64,000 nt of DNA from Blautia sp. An249 (GCF_002159835.1 NZ_NFJL01000015.1:23046-87045); one strand, 5' to 3'. Shown: positions 18,604-28,235, counted from the stretch's first letter. A program made the numbers and translations. The notes: generated by a model from the letters alone, not told the origin.

Positions 18604-19450
18604 AAAAGAGTTAAAAGGGTATCTGACTTCTATGCTTGGGTATTTATTCATATTTTTTATTCTGCTTTTGGCAGGAATATATTTTACCGCCTATAATCTG
18701 GTATCGGCATATCCGAAATTTGAGGCGGTATTAAGTGCGGTAACCTTTGTATTTCTTGTAGCCGTTCCCATTCTTACAATGAAAATTATGGCAGAAGAGA
18801 GAAAGCAGAAGACGGATCAGATGTTACTGACAGCCCCGGTATCTGTGGGAAGCATTGTCTGGGGAAAATATCTGGCGCTGATTACCGTGTACCTGATATC
18901 TGTTTTGATTTTAAGTTTCTATCCGCTGATCATGTCAAAGTACGGAGATATATCTTATGCTACTGCGTATACAGGAATTCTGGGATTTTATTTACTGGGA
19001 TGTGCGTACCTTGCCATTGGAGTTTTCCTTTCCAGCGTTACGGAAAGTCAGGTAATAGCGGCGGTATTAACCTTTGTTGTGCTGTTTCTTTTTTATGTTA
19101 TGGACGGGATTTCCTCCTTTTTCTCACAGAAAGCATTTGTAAGTTTTCTTGCTTTTTCTGTTTTATTAATAGCAGCGGCATTTATTATTTATGGAATGAT
19201 TAAGAACGGATTTCTTGCAGTCACTATTGGCCTGATTGGAGAAGTGGTATTATTATGCATTTATTTTGTAAAATCCAGCATCTTTGAAGGAGCAATCCAA
19301 AGTTTTCTTTCTATATTTGATATAAATAGTCATTACAGCAATTTTTCCAATGGCATTTTGGATATAACAGGAATCATTTATTTTGTTTCTATTATTCTGA
19401 TTTGTATTTTCCTGACAATACAGTCTGTAGTAAAAAGACGCTGGAATTAG
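18587..19450 (+). CDS. ABC-2 type permease (GldF-like)
   Basis: 287 aa with six predicted membrane segments: residues about 15-38, 48-66, 97-118, 132-156, 165-185 and 192-213, with a further C-terminal helix near 257-278. The sequence MAEERKQKTDQMLLTAPVS between the second and third segments is the typical cytoplasmic coupling stretch of this family. It partners the preceding ATPase, whose 3' end it overlaps, and the GldG-like protein 10 bp downstream. Substrate unknown. Confidence 0.9.
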   Translation: MPAIYKKELKGYLTSMLGYLFIFFILLLAGIYFTAYNLVSAYPKFEAVLSAVTFVFLVAVPILTMKIMAEERKQKTDQMLLTAPVSVGSIVWGKYLALITVYLISVLILSFYPLIMSKYGDISYATAYTGILGFYLLGCAYLAIGVFLSSVTESQVIAAVLTFVVLFLFYVMDGISSFFSQKAFVSFLAFSVLLIAAAFIIYGMIKNGFLAVTIGLIGEVVLLCIYFVKSSIFEGAIQSFLSIFDINSHYSNFSNGILDITGIIYFVSIILICIFLTIQSVVKRRWN

Positions 19451-19460
19451 GAGGGCTGAG

Positions 19461-20921
19461 ATGAAACTGAATTTTAAAGGGAAACGAATTAAAAAGAATT
19501 TAATCGGTGTGATTAATAAAAAGAAATTGAAATACGGTTCTTACAGCATGTTTTTAACCGTTCTTGTTTTTGCAATTGCTGTGGTTGTAAATCTGCTGGC
19601 AGGGGAACTTCCTTCAAAATATACGCAAATTGATGTAAGTGAAGAAAAATTATATACGATTGGAGATCAGACAGAAGAGGTATTAAAGAATCTGGAAGAG
19701 GATGTAACCATATATCGGATTGTACAAAGCGGAAATGAAGATGAAACCATCACAAAGCTTCTGGAGAGATATGAAGACGCGTCTTCTCACATTAAAGTGG
19801 AGGAAAAAGATCCGGTAGTAAATCCCAGCTTTACAAGCAAATATACGCAGGATACTTTAACAGATAACAGTCTGATTGTAACCTGCCAGGATAAAAATAA
19901 GATTGTTGATTACAATTCTCTGTACGAACAAAGCATGGATTATACCAGTTATTCTTACAGTGTGACCGGATTCGACGGAGAAGGACAGATTACCAGTGCG
20001 ATCGCTTATGTAACCAGTGAAGATCTGCCCAAACTTTATGTACTGGAAGGCCATGGAGAAAGTACTTTAAGTTCAACAATAGAAGAGTCCATTAAAAAGG
20101 ATAATATAGACATAGAAACATTAAATCTGGTAAATGTAGGTGAAGTGCCGGAAGACACCGATTGTATTTTAATAAATTCTCCTCAGACGGATCTGTCAGA
20201 AAGCGAGAAGGAAGCGGTTTTAGACTACCTGGAAAGCGGCGGAAAAGCCCTTATTTTCTCAGACTATACCACATCTGAACTTACAAATTTTGATTCTCTC
20301 CTTGCAAATTACGGAGTGGAAAGGGTAGATGGGGTTATTTTCGAGGGGGATAACCAGCACTATGTTGCCCAAATGCCTTATTATCTGCTTCCAGAGATGA
20401 ATGAATCTGAGATTACAACCAATTTAGTGTCCGATAATCGGTATATTCTTATGCCGGTAGCGCAGGGAATTAAGCAGTCAGAGGATGCGAGAGATACCTT
20501 AAATATTGTCAGTCTTCTTTCTACTACAGAGGATGCATATTCCAAGGTAAATACGGATTCCACAACGGTGGAGAAAGAAGAGGGAGATATTGACGGTCCC
20601 TTTGATATTGGAGTTTCCATCAGCGAAGAAGTGGATGATGGAAATTCGACACAAATTGTCTACTTTTCTTCTTCTGCTCTGATGCAGGAACAGATAGATC
20701 AGATGGTTTCAGGAAGTAATACTCAGTTAATTACAGATTCCTTAAGCTGGATGTGTAAACAGGAAGAGTCTGTATCCATACCGGTAAAAAGTGTAGAAAC
20801 CTCCTATCTGACAATTACCGGATACGATGTGAGTTTCTGGTCAATAACTGCCATGATACTGATTCCCGGAGTGTTCCTGGTTACGGGATTTGTAATATGG
20901 CTGAAAAGGAGAAAAGCGTAG
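19461..20921 (+). CDS. GldG family ABC transporter auxiliary protein
   Basis: 486 aa. There is an N-terminal membrane anchor (about 30-50), then a large extracytoplasmic region with the GldG-type pattern DVSEEKLYTIGDQTEEVLKN and a C-terminal transmembrane helix (about 462-482) followed by a short basic tail. The family (ABC_transp_aux) forms the exterior domain of Gld-like ABC systems. The gene overlaps the DUF4340 gene by 25 bp or, with the alternative GTG start of that gene, by one base. Confidence 0.88.
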   Translation: MKLNFKGKRIKKNLIGVINKKKLKYGSYSMFLTVLVFAIAVVVNLLAGELPSKYTQIDVSEEKLYTIGDQTEEVLKNLEEDVTIYRIVQSGNEDETITKLLERYEDASSHIKVEEKDPVVNPSFTSKYTQDTLTDNSLIVTCQDKNKIVDYNSLYEQSMDYTSYSYSVTGFDGEGQITSAIAYVTSEDLPKLYVLEGHGESTLSSTIEESIKKDNIDIETLNLVNVGEVPEDTDCILINSPQTDLSESEKEAVLDYLESGGKALIFSDYTTSELTNFDSLLANYGVERVDGVIFEGDNQHYVAQMPYYLLPEMNESEITTNLVSDNRYILMPVAQGIKQSEDARDTLNIVSLLSTTEDAYSKVNTDSTTVEKEEGDIDGPFDIGVSISEEVDDGNSTQIVYFSSSALMQEQIDQMVSGSNTQLITDSLSWMCKQEESVSIPVKSVETSYLTITGYDVSFWSITAMILIPGVFLVTGFVIWLKRRKA

Positions 20922-22333
20922 TGAAGAAAAAAGGGATAACTATAGGGATCGGAGTGGCGGTTTTACTTTTATTATTGATTTCTTATTTTATAGTTAAAAA
21001 CAATGTAAAAGAGGAATCAGAGCAAGAGGAAGAACAGGCAGAGGAAATCGTTTCCATCGATCAGGAAGAGATTACTTCCATAAGTTTTACAATTGATGAA
21101 TCGGAATATACGTTTGATAAAGGGGAAGGAGGATGGACAAATAAAGAAGATCCGGATTTTCCGGTTAATACAGATAAAATGGGTGAAATAACAGATGTTT
21201 TAAGCGCTGTTTCCACAACCAGAACACTGAAAGATGTGGATAACCTGGAAGAATATGGATTAACAGATCCTCTGAACAGGATAATTGTGGAAACTTCCGA
21301 TGGAAATAAAAAGACATTAGAATTTGGTTCTCTCAATGAGGTTACCAGTGAATATTATATGACTGTGGACAAGGATGAGAGTACGGTCTATTTAGTAGAA
21401 GAAAGTGTTTATACGCCGTTTACCGGTGACTTATATGATTATGCGTCAGGAAATACTTATCCAAGTATTTCTTCTGACAGTATTACAGAAGTTCAGGTGG
21501 AGAAAACTGAGTCTCCCTATATGCTGAAGGAAGAGGAAGAAGTAACCAGCGGCTGGGTAACAGGAGCCATAGGAAATGAGGAACTGCAGACAGCCGATTC
21601 CGGTACAGTGTCTACTCTGTTGGCATCTGTCAGCGGACTTGCTTATCAGGATTTTGTTAATTATAACTGTGAAGATATGAGTGCCTATGGACTGGATCAT
21701 CCAAATGCAGTTATAACAATAACATATGAAGAAGAGACATCCGGAGAAGATGAAGATTCACGTGAAACAAAGCAGGTAGTTTTAAAAGTTGGCTCACAGG
21801 ATGAGAACAAAAATTACTATGTAAGCTTAAATGATTCTCAGGAAATTTACACAATGACAGGAACTTCTTTATCAGAAATAATTAATAAAAAACCCGTAGA
21901 ACTGTACGATTTAACAGTGGCATATGCAGCAGAGAGCCAGCTCTCGAAAATAGATGTAACAGAAGAAGGGGATATGGTCTTTGAATTAAAACTGAAAAAA
22001 GAAGAAAACGAAGAATCGGAAGAAGAAACAGTAGAGGAGTATGAGTATTATTATAATGACAGGCAATTGGATAAGGATTTGAGCGATACCTTTTATAATG
22101 CTTTGACAAGTCTGACAGGAGAAAAGATTCTGGAAGAAGGCTATACACCTTCTGAGGCGGCAGAGTTTACCGTTTCCTATACGTTTACAGACAATTCCAC
22201 ATTAACGGTCAGCTTTTATCCGTACGATGAAAATTATTATGCAGGCATCAGCAGCAGCGGAAAAGTTTATTTGGTAAATAAGATGTCTTATAAAGATGTA
22301 AAAGAAGCCTTCGATAATCTGATAGAATCATAA
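20897..22333 (+). CDS. DUF4340 domain-containing membrane-anchored protein
   Basis: 478 aa from ATG 20897, but the GTG at 20921 has AAGGAG at a better distance (470 aa). A single N-terminal membrane helix (about 15-32) is followed by an acidic extracytoplasmic region with two repeated DUF4340-like halves (for example YGLTDPLNRIIVET and YGLDHPNAVITITY). Proteins of this kind are the constant last member of Gld-type ABC operons in Firmicutes and presumably act with the GldG-like subunit outside the membrane. A strong bidirectional terminator follows. Confidence 0.87.
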   Translation: MAEKEKSVVKKKGITIGIGVAVLLLLLISYFIVKNNVKEESEQEEEQAEEIVSIDQEEITSISFTIDESEYTFDKGEGGWTNKEDPDFPVNTDKMGEITDVLSAVSTTRTLKDVDNLEEYGLTDPLNRIIVETSDGNKKTLEFGSLNEVTSEYYMTVDKDESTVYLVEESVYTPFTGDLYDYASGNTYPSISSDSITEVQVEKTESPYMLKEEEEVTSGWVTGAIGNEELQTADSGTVSTLLASVSGLAYQDFVNYNCEDMSAYGLDHPNAVITITYEEETSGEDEDSRETKQVVLKVGSQDENKNYYVSLNDSQEIYTMTGTSLSEIINKKPVELYDLTVAYAAESQLSKIDVTEEGDMVFELKLKKEENEESEEETVEEYEYYYNDRQLDKDLSDTFYNALTSLTGEKILEEGYTPSEAAEFTVSYTFTDNSTLTVSFYPYDENYYAGISSSGKVYLVNKMSYKDVKEAFDNLIES

Positions 22334-22340
22334 GAAAGAT

Positions 22341-22379
22341 AAAATAAGGGCTGCCGTATTTTACGGCAGCTCTTATTTT
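22341..22379. terminator. Bidirectional terminator between the ABC operon and the hydrolase gene
   Basis: AAAATAAGGGCTGCCGTA (22341-22358) and TACGGCAGCTCTTATTTT (22362-22379) form an 18-bp stem around a TTT loop. A-run and T-run flanks on the two sides serve the convergent genes. Confidence 0.92.
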
Positions 22380-23331
22380 AAAAGAATATTCCCACTTGTT
22401 CCAGAAATCCTTCCGGATTCTCAATATGAGGAAGATGTTTTGAACGCTTAATAATGGCAGATTCAATGGCAGGATTGGCAGATGCATAAGAATCTATAAT
22501 TGATTTGCCGGTTGGTTCTTCCTCGCCTTCAACAATAAAAATACTGTTATCAATAGATTTTAAACCATGAATAATATTAATATTCACATATTTGGATATG
22601 AGGCTTGCATAGAGGAACTTCGCACTGTTTCCGTTTCTATGGGCCGCTTCATAATAAGCATCCAGAACATCGGAATCCATGTGAAATGGATTATAATAAT
22701 ATTTTTCAATAAATAAATTATTAATCGAACTTTCACATGTCATCATGTTATAAATTAAAGTTCCGAATACCGGGAATTCAATCATAAATTTTAATAATTT
22801 ACGACGTTTCGTAGGTGTCTGATTTAAAGAATGGAAAGAAGGTGGATTTACAAGCATTAACTTGTTGAAAATTTCCTTTTCATTGTGACAAGCCATAATT
22901 GCAAAGGAAGAAGATAAACCGCAGGCAATTACATCTGTCTTTTCCCCAATCACATTTTTTACGAAATCAGTAATCATCTGTACATAAATAAAATTCGTAT
23001 ATGTAATAGATGGCTTATCAGAACGTCCACATCCTAATAAATCAACACTGTATACTGTATGTTTCATAGATAAATTTTTTTCAATACGCTCCCATTCGTA
23101 AGAAGAGCCACCCGGAACTAAATCATGAATCAGTAAAATAGGAGTTCCTGATCCTGATTTGGTATAATAAATATCCCCAAATCTCCAGTTGAAATAGTTC
23201 TTTTCAGATACGCGCAGCATATCTTTAAAAATTGCAGAAGCAGCAATGATCTTATTAATTATATGAATAATAACAGTGGCAATTCCGAAAAGTATTGCTA
23301 AAGTAATTACACGATACTTATTCTTTTTCAT
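22378..23331 (-). CDS. Membrane-anchored alpha/beta hydrolase
   Basis: 317 aa. An N-terminal membrane helix (about 8-30) anchors a cytoplasmic or surface alpha/beta hydrolase domain. Visible features are the oxyanion segment LLIHDLVPGGSSYEW, the VDLLGCGRSDKP loop and the nucleophile elbow CGLSSSFA. The elbow has Ser where the common GxSxG motif has the second Gly. The acid FIVEGEEEPTG and the terminal histidine KHLPHIENPEGF complete a likely triad. The substrate cannot be told. It is convergent with the ABC operon and divergent from the parS/parA region. Confidence 0.85.
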   Translation of the reverse strand: MKKNKYRVITLAILFGIATVIIHIINKIIAASAIFKDMLRVSEKNYFNWRFGDIYYTKSGSGTPILLIHDLVPGGSSYEWERIEKNLSMKHTVYSVDLLGCGRSDKPSITYTNFIYVQMITDFVKNVIGEKTDVIACGLSSSFAIMACHNEKEIFNKLMLVNPPSFHSLNQTPTKRRKLLKFMIEFPVFGTLIYNMMTCESSINNLFIEKYYYNPFHMDSDVLDAYYEAAHRNGNSAKFLYASLISKYVNINIIHGLKSIDNSIFIVEGEEEPTGKSIIDSYASANPAIESAIIKRSKHLPHIENPEGFLEQVGIFF

Positions 23332-23441
23332 CTTTTTAATACCTCCTTCAAAGATAGGCTACTCTTATTATACGCCAGAAATGAGAGGGATACAATGATT
23401 TTTTGCTTTTTTAAAAAATTGGAAAATAGTATTTTATAAAA

Positions 23442-23457
23442 TGTTTCACGTGAAACA
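23442..23457. promoter_or_regulatory. parS site 1
   Basis: Perfect 16-bp parS palindrome TGTTTCACGTGAAACA, extended to AATG...CATT (23440-23459). It is the chromosomal centromere site bound by ParB, 120 bp upstream of parA. Confidence 0.97.
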
Positions 23458-23495
23458 TTGCCAAATAATTTTTGAAAAATGTCTTTTTTTTCTAA

Positions 23496-23511
23496 TGTTT
23501 CACGTGAAACA
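23496..23511. promoter_or_regulatory. parS site 2
   Basis: Second perfect TGTTTCACGTGAAACA, 54 bp from the first and just upstream of a TATAAT (23539-23544) likely belonging to the parA promoter. ParB bound here may repress the operon. Confidence 0.97.
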
Positions 23512-23576
23512 ATTATGGCGATAATGTATGAAAGGTGCTATAATAAAAACATCCTTATAAAAGGGAGGAATTTTAA

Positions 23577-24341
23577 TTGGGAAGAGTTATTGCAATTGCT
23601 AATCAAAAGGGTGGAGTAGGAAAATCAACAACAGCAATTAACCTTTCTGCATGTTTGGCCGAAAAAGGTAAAAAAGTTCTGACTATTGACATTGATCCCC
23701 AGGGGAATACGACCAGTGGATTAGGAGTTGATAAAAACAATGTTGAAAATACATTGTATGAATTGTTGTTGGAAGAAAAGAAAGTTAAGGAATGCATTAT
23801 CGGTCAGGTGATTGAAAATGTGGATTTGATTCCATCAAATGTGAATTTGTCAGGTGCGGAAATCGAGTTGATTGGCGTTGAAGACAAAGAGTACATATTA
23901 AAAAGGGCTGTTGACAAAGTTAAGAAAAAATATGATTATGTAGTAATGGATTGTCCTCCATCTCTTAGCATGTTGACCATTAACGCTTTATGTGCAGCCA
24001 ATTCGGTATTGGTTCCGATTCAGTGTGAGTATTATGCACTGGAGGGATTATCACAGTTAATACATACAATTGAACTGGTGAAAGAAAGATTAAACCACAA
24101 ATTGTTTATTGAAGGGGTAGTCTTTACCATGTATGATGCCAGAACCAATTTATCTCTTGAAGTAGTTGAAAATGTGAAGGAAAATTTGCAGCAAAATATT
24201 TATAAAACGATAATACCAAGAAATGTAAGGCTGGCAGAAGCCCCCAGTTACGGAAAACCTATAAATTTGTATGATACAAAATCGTCAGGAGCAGAAAGTT
24301 ATCGGCTTCTGGCAGAAGAAGTAATGAACAGGGAGGGATGA
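23577..24341 (+). CDS. parA: Chromosome partitioning ATPase ParA (Soj)
   Basis: 254 aa from a TTG start with GGGAGG 8 nt upstream. It is a Walker-type ATPase with the deviant P-loop KGGVGKSTTA, the DIDPQGNTTSGLG switch and the DCPPSLSMLTINAL segment. With ParB bound at parS it acts in origin segregation and influences DnaA activity in Bacillus. Two parS sites sit in its promoter region and parB follows 6 bp downstream. Confidence 0.97.
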   Translation: MGRVIAIANQKGGVGKSTTAINLSACLAEKGKKVLTIDIDPQGNTTSGLGVDKNNVENTLYELLLEEKKVKECIIGQVIENVDLIPSNVNLSGAEIELIGVEDKEYILKRAVDKVKKKYDYVVMDCPPSLSMLTINALCAANSVLVPIQCEYYALEGLSQLIHTIELVKERLNHKLFIEGVVFTMYDARTNLSLEVVENVKENLQQNIYKTIIPRNVRLAEAPSYGKPINLYDTKSSGAESYRLLAEEVMNREG

Positions 24342-24347
24342 TAAAGA

Positions 24348-25259
24348 ATGGCGCTTGGTAGAGGATTAAACGCACTAATCCCTGAAACTGGTTCCAAATC
24401 GGTGAAAGAAAAAGAAAAGAAGAGCAGCAATAGTCAAAAAGTTGTTGCAAAAGAAGAGAGCGAAGCAGCGTCAGGCGTGAAACAGATCAAACTGTCAAAA
24501 ATTGAACCGAATCGAAATCAGCCCAGAAAGCAATTTGATGAAGACGCTTTGTTAGAGTTGGCAGAGTCCATTAAACAGTACGGAGTTTTACAGCCCCTCT
24601 TAGTATCAGACAAGAAAGAATATTATGAAATCATCGCAGGAGAGAGACGTTGGAGAGCCGCTAAAATGGCTGGTTTAAAAGAAGTTCCTGCTTTGATTAA
24701 AGAATTTTCCGCCCAGGAAGAAGTGGAGATTTCTTTAATTGAAAATATTCAGAGAGAAGACCTGAATCCGATTGAAGAAGCCCAGGCATACAAAAGACTT
24801 TTAGAAGAGTTTCATCTGCGTCAGGACGAGGTGGCAGAAAGAGTCTCTAAGAGCAGAACAGCAGTGACAAACTCTATGCGTTTGCTGAAGCTGGATGAAA
24901 AGGTGCAGCAAATGTTGATTGATGAGATGATTTCTTCCGGACATGCCAGGGCGCTTCTGGCAATTACTGACGGAAAGATGCAGGTAACCCTTGCAAACCG
25001 TATTTTCGATGAAAAACTGAGTGTGCGCGAAACAGAAAGACTGGTAAAAACTGTTTTAGATCCTAAAGAAAAGAAAAAAGCGCCGGTTAATTCCTCGGAA
25101 GACGCTATTTATGAAAGTCTGGAAGAAAAGATGAAGGGGATTATTGGCACAAAGGTATCAATTAACCGGAAAAAGAATCATAAGGGAAAAATAGAAATCG
25201 AATACTATTCACAGGAGGAATTAGAGCGTATAATAGATTTGTTTGAATCAATAAGATAA
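24348..25259 (+). CDS. parB: Chromosome partitioning protein ParB (Spo0J)
   Basis: 303 aa. The N-terminal CTP-binding ParB/sulfiredoxin-like domain contains IIAGERRWRAAKMAG and SLIENIQREDLNPIEEA. A helix-turn-helix domain around RVSKSRTAVTNSMRLLKLD recognises parS. The C-terminal dimerisation domain is present. It starts MALGRGLNALIPETG, as typical chromosomal ParB does. It is in an operon with parA. A second, unrelated ParA/ParB set lies in the integrated element at 29-32 kb. Confidence 0.97.
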   Translation: MALGRGLNALIPETGSKSVKEKEKKSSNSQKVVAKEESEAASGVKQIKLSKIEPNRNQPRKQFDEDALLELAESIKQYGVLQPLLVSDKKEYYEIIAGERRWRAAKMAGLKEVPALIKEFSAQEEVEISLIENIQREDLNPIEEAQAYKRLLEEFHLRQDEVAERVSKSRTAVTNSMRLLKLDEKVQQMLIDEMISSGHARALLAITDGKMQVTLANRIFDEKLSVRETERLVKTVLDPKEKKKAPVNSSEDAIYESLEEKMKGIIGTKVSINRKKNHKGKIEIEYYSQEELERIIDLFESIR

Positions 25260-25275
25260 AGGGGCCGTTAATAGT

Positions 25276-25875
25276 ATGATAGATAGTATAGGAATTGATA
25301 CGGGAATTATCGCTTTTATATTACTGGTATTCGTGGTTATACTTTTAATATGTGTGGTAAGTTGTCATATGAGGCTGGGACGTCTGGAAAAAAGATATAA
25401 GATGTTTATGAAAGGAAAGGATGCACAGTCTTTGGAAAAGACTTTTGTGCGTAAATTTGCACAGGTAGACAAACTTTCTGAAATTAGTTCTGTGCAGTCT
25501 GAAAACATAATTTCCATACGAAAAGAAATGGATCGCATGTTTACAAAATACGGGGTAATCAAATACGATGCCTTTGATGATATGGGAGGCAAATTAAGTT
25601 TTGTTCTGGCATTGCTGGACAGCAGCAACTCAGGACTCATATTAAATGCCATACATAGCAGGGATAACTGTTTCCTTTATTTAAAGGAAATCGTAAAAGG
25701 AGAATCCTATGTCATGCTGAGTCAGGAAGAAGTAGAAGCTCTGCGTAAAGCGGTTCAGTTCGGAGTAGAAGAATTGGAAAATTCAGAGGAAAGCGTACAA
25801 AGAAGAGCACAGAAAAAAAGAAAAACAAGTAAAAGCGAAAAAACCGTTAAAAACAAAAAAGATGGAAATGATTAA
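25276..25875 (+). CDS. DUF4446 family membrane protein
   Basis: 199 aa. One N-terminal membrane helix (about 12-33) is followed by a coiled-coil-prone stretch and a globular part containing GVIKYDAFDDMGGKLSFVLA, the hallmark of DUF4446. The tail is Lys/Arg-rich. These proteins usually sit directly after parB in clostridia; the role is unknown. It is 16 bp downstream of parB and 17 bp upstream of serS. Confidence 0.9.
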   Translation: MIDSIGIDTGIIAFILLVFVVILLICVVSCHMRLGRLEKRYKMFMKGKDAQSLEKTFVRKFAQVDKLSEISSVQSENIISIRKEMDRMFTKYGVIKYDAFDDMGGKLSFVLALLDSSNSGLILNAIHSRDNCFLYLKEIVKGESYVMLSQEEVEALRKAVQFGVEELENSEESVQRRAQKKRKTSKSEKTVKNKKDGND

Positions 25876-25892
25876 ATAATAGGAGGAACAAG

Positions 25893-27176
25893 ATGTTAGA
25901 TATAAAATTTGTAAGAGAAAATCCAGAGGTAGTAAAACAGAATATAAGAAACAAATTCCAGGACAGCAAATTGGAACTGGTAGATAAAGTTCTGGAACTG
26001 GATAAGGAAAATCGCGAGATTAAGCAGGAAGTAGAGGCTCTTCGTGCACAGAGAAATAAAATCTCCAAACAAATCGGAGCTCTGATGGGCCAGGGAAAAA
26101 GAGAAGAAGCAGAAGAAGTTAAGAAACAGGTAGCCGCATCTGCACAGCGTATCGAAGAACTGTCACAGAGAGAAAAAGAAGTAGAAGAAGAACTGTTAAA
26201 AGACATGATGATCATTCCCAATATTATCGATCCTTCTGTTCCTATCGGAAAAGATGACAGTGAGAATGTTGAGGTGCAGAAATACGGGGAACCAGTTGTT
26301 CCTGATTTCGAAATTCCTTATCATACAGAAATTATGGAAAAGTTCAATGGAATTGATTTGGACAGTGCAAGAAGAGTGGCAGGAAACGGATTCTATTATT
26401 TAATGGGAGACGTTGCGAGACTTCATTCTGCAATTATTTCTTATGCCCGTGATTTTATGATTAACAGAGGATTTACGTATTGTGTACCTCCTTTTATGAT
26501 TCGCAGCAATGTAGTAACAGGAGTTATGAGCTTTGCAGAAATGGATGCGATGATGTATAAGATCGAAGGAGAAGACTTATATCTGATTGGAACCAGCGAA
26601 CATTCTATGATAGGTAAATTCATCGATCAGATTATTCCGGAAGAACAGCTTCCTCAGACTCTGACCAGCTATTCTCCGTGTTTCCGGAAGGAAAAAGGAG
26701 CTCATGGAATTGAGGAAAGAGGCGTATACCGGATTCACCAGTTTGAGAAACAGGAAATGATTGTAGTCTGCAAACCGGAAGAAAGCCCCATGTGGTTTGA
26801 TAAATTATGGCAGAACACCGTTGATTTATTCCGTTCTCTGGATATTCCGGTAAGAACTCTGGAATGCTGTTCCGGCGATTTAGCCGATTTAAAGGTGAAA
26901 TCAGTGGATGTGGAAGCATGGTCTCCGAGACAGAAGAAATACTTTGAAGTGGGAAGCTGCTCTAATCTGGGTGACGCACAGGCCCGCCGGCTGAAAATCC
27001 GCGTAAACGGTGAAAAGGGCAAGTATCTTGCGCATACATTAAATAATACGGTAGTTGCACCGCCGAGAATGCTGATTGCATTTTTAGAGAATAATTTAAA
27101 TGAGGATGGTACTGTTAATATTCCGGAAGTTCTGCAGCCATATATGGGCGGCATGACAAAAATAGAAACAAAATAA
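25893..27176 (+). CDS. serS: Seryl-tRNA synthetase
   Basis: 427 aa, class II synthetase charging tRNA-Ser (and tRNA-Sec where present). The N-terminal antiparallel coiled-coil arm that binds the tRNA variable loop spans about 25-105. The catalytic core has motif 2 (FRKEKGAHG... RIHQFEKQEM) and motif 3 near the C-terminus (NNTVVAPPRMLIAFLEN). A good AGGAGG site precedes the start. There is no T-box leader: the gap from the DUF4446 gene is only 17 bp. Confidence 0.98.
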   Translation: MLDIKFVRENPEVVKQNIRNKFQDSKLELVDKVLELDKENREIKQEVEALRAQRNKISKQIGALMGQGKREEAEEVKKQVAASAQRIEELSQREKEVEEELLKDMMIIPNIIDPSVPIGKDDSENVEVQKYGEPVVPDFEIPYHTEIMEKFNGIDLDSARRVAGNGFYYLMGDVARLHSAIISYARDFMINRGFTYCVPPFMIRSNVVTGVMSFAEMDAMMYKIEGEDLYLIGTSEHSMIGKFIDQIIPEEQLPQTLTSYSPCFRKEKGAHGIEERGVYRIHQFEKQEMIVVCKPEESPMWFDKLWQNTVDLFRSLDIPVRTLECCSGDLADLKVKSVDVEAWSPRQKKYFEVGSCSNLGDAQARRLKIRVNGEKGKYLAHTLNNTVVAPPRMLIAFLENNLNEDGTVNIPEVLQPYMGGMTKIETK

Positions 27177-27221
27177 TTCTATTTAAGAAGCTGACAATGA
27201 GACTGGAAGAAGGTGGCTCTT

Positions 27222-28094
27222 ATGCATAGTTATTTAAAATCTGTGGGATTTTCCAATTTAAGTAAAAATGAACTAAAGGAAATTCTGGAAGATGTGGTAA
27301 ACACATACGATGAAAAGTTAATAGTAGATACAAATCCGGAAACCCTATTTGCAGAGTTTTCTAAAAATTACGGATGTGACTGTGGAATTACGGTATGTGG
27401 AGAATACGATGAAAAGAATCAGTTCCATATGGAATATTATTTCCCATTTTTCAGAGGTACCGGAGTTACCACACAGGAACATATTGTGGTGGAGAAACAT
27501 GCGGAAAAGGATTCGTATGCAGGAGCATGTGATGATTTAAGAATAGGAGTTACTCTGATATTCTATCTCCAGAATGCGGCTGAATATATGATAGAATATT
27601 ATAAACAGAACGGAAAAGTTAATTCTTATCCCCTGACTTTATCAGGACTTGCAAAAGAGGGAAAAATACTTCTTCCTCTGCAGAAAGATAAAGAGCAGGT
27701 GAAAATTGAACAGGAAGCGTCCCAGAATCGGAATCATCTGATAGCTGCCGCAAGAAGCGGAGATGAAGAGGCTATGGAGAGTCTGACCATGGAAGATATG
27801 GATATGTATTCGATGATTTCCAGAAGGATTGCAACGGATGATGTTTTTACAATTGTGGACTCTTATTTTATGCCCTATGGGATTGAATGCGATCAGTATA
27901 ACGTAATGGGCGAGATACTGGATATGATGAGCTTCAAAAATATTCTGACAGGAGAAGATATTTATCAGCTTACCATTGAAAGCAACGATATGCAGTTTGA
28001 CATTTGTATTAATAAGAAAGATCTGCTGGGAGAACCGAAAGTGGGAAGAAGATTTAAGGGGATCTTATGGCTTCAGGGACAGCTTCAGATGTAA
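27222..28094 (+). CDS. DUF3881 family protein
   Basis: 290 aa from the ATG at 27222, with AAGGTGG 5-6 nt upstream; a GTG nine bases earlier overlaps that site. The start MHSYLKSVGFSNLSKNELKE and overall length match DUF3881, a family seen mainly in Lachnospiraceae with no known function. It is soluble, without signal or membrane segments. It lies 45 bp downstream of serS and ends in a strong terminator, after which the tRNA-Arg integration region begins. Confidence 0.88.
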   Translation: MHSYLKSVGFSNLSKNELKEILEDVVNTYDEKLIVDTNPETLFAEFSKNYGCDCGITVCGEYDEKNQFHMEYYFPFFRGTGVTTQEHIVVEKHAEKDSYAGACDDLRIGVTLIFYLQNAAEYMIEYYKQNGKVNSYPLTLSGLAKEGKILLPLQKDKEQVKIEQEASQNRNHLIAAARSGDEEAMESLTMEDMDMYSMISRRIATDDVFTIVDSYFMPYGIECDQYNVMGEILDMMSFKNILTGEDIYQLTIESNDMQFDICINKKDLLGEPKVGRRFKGILWLQGQLQM

Positions 28095-28110
28095 TAGCTG
28101 CAAAAATTTG

Positions 28111-28147
28111 AAAACTGCTGGTGATAAGTCTTTTCACCAGCAGTTTT
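28111..28147 (+). terminator. Terminator after the DUF3881 gene
   Basis: AAAACTGCTGGTGA (28111-28124) and TCACCAGCAGTTTT with a continuing T-run (28134-28149). Confidence 0.92.
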
Positions 28148-28196
28148 TTATGCTATAATAAAGACTCGTGAAGAAAGATTCTTCACCTGATAGGAA

Positions 28197-28235
28197 GTTC
28201 CCTTAGTTAAATGGATATAACAAGCGCCTCCTAAG
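28197..28235 (+). pseudogene. 5' half of a tRNA-Arg(CCU), truncated at the anticodon loop
   Basis: GTTCCCT (acceptor 5' strand), TA, a D arm with GTTA/TAAC, then AGCGC and anticodon loop CTCCTAA (anticodon CCT) are all in register. After the G at 28235 the sequence switches to the repeat unit instead of the expected GCGCT anticodon strand, and no matching AGGGAAC acceptor strand follows. A TATAAT-like promoter lies just upstream (28153). It is most simply the chromosomal attachment half left after integration. The missing 3' half would lie at the far end of the element, outside the window. Confidence 0.8.

Noticed and set aside
23442..23511. Two CACGTG palindromes considered as a CRISPR or transposon end
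   Set aside because: They are perfect parS sites directly upstream of parA; no spacer-repeat pattern exists.
25875..25893. Possible T-box leader for serS
   Set aside because: The gap to the preceding gene is only 17 bp, far too short for a T-box.
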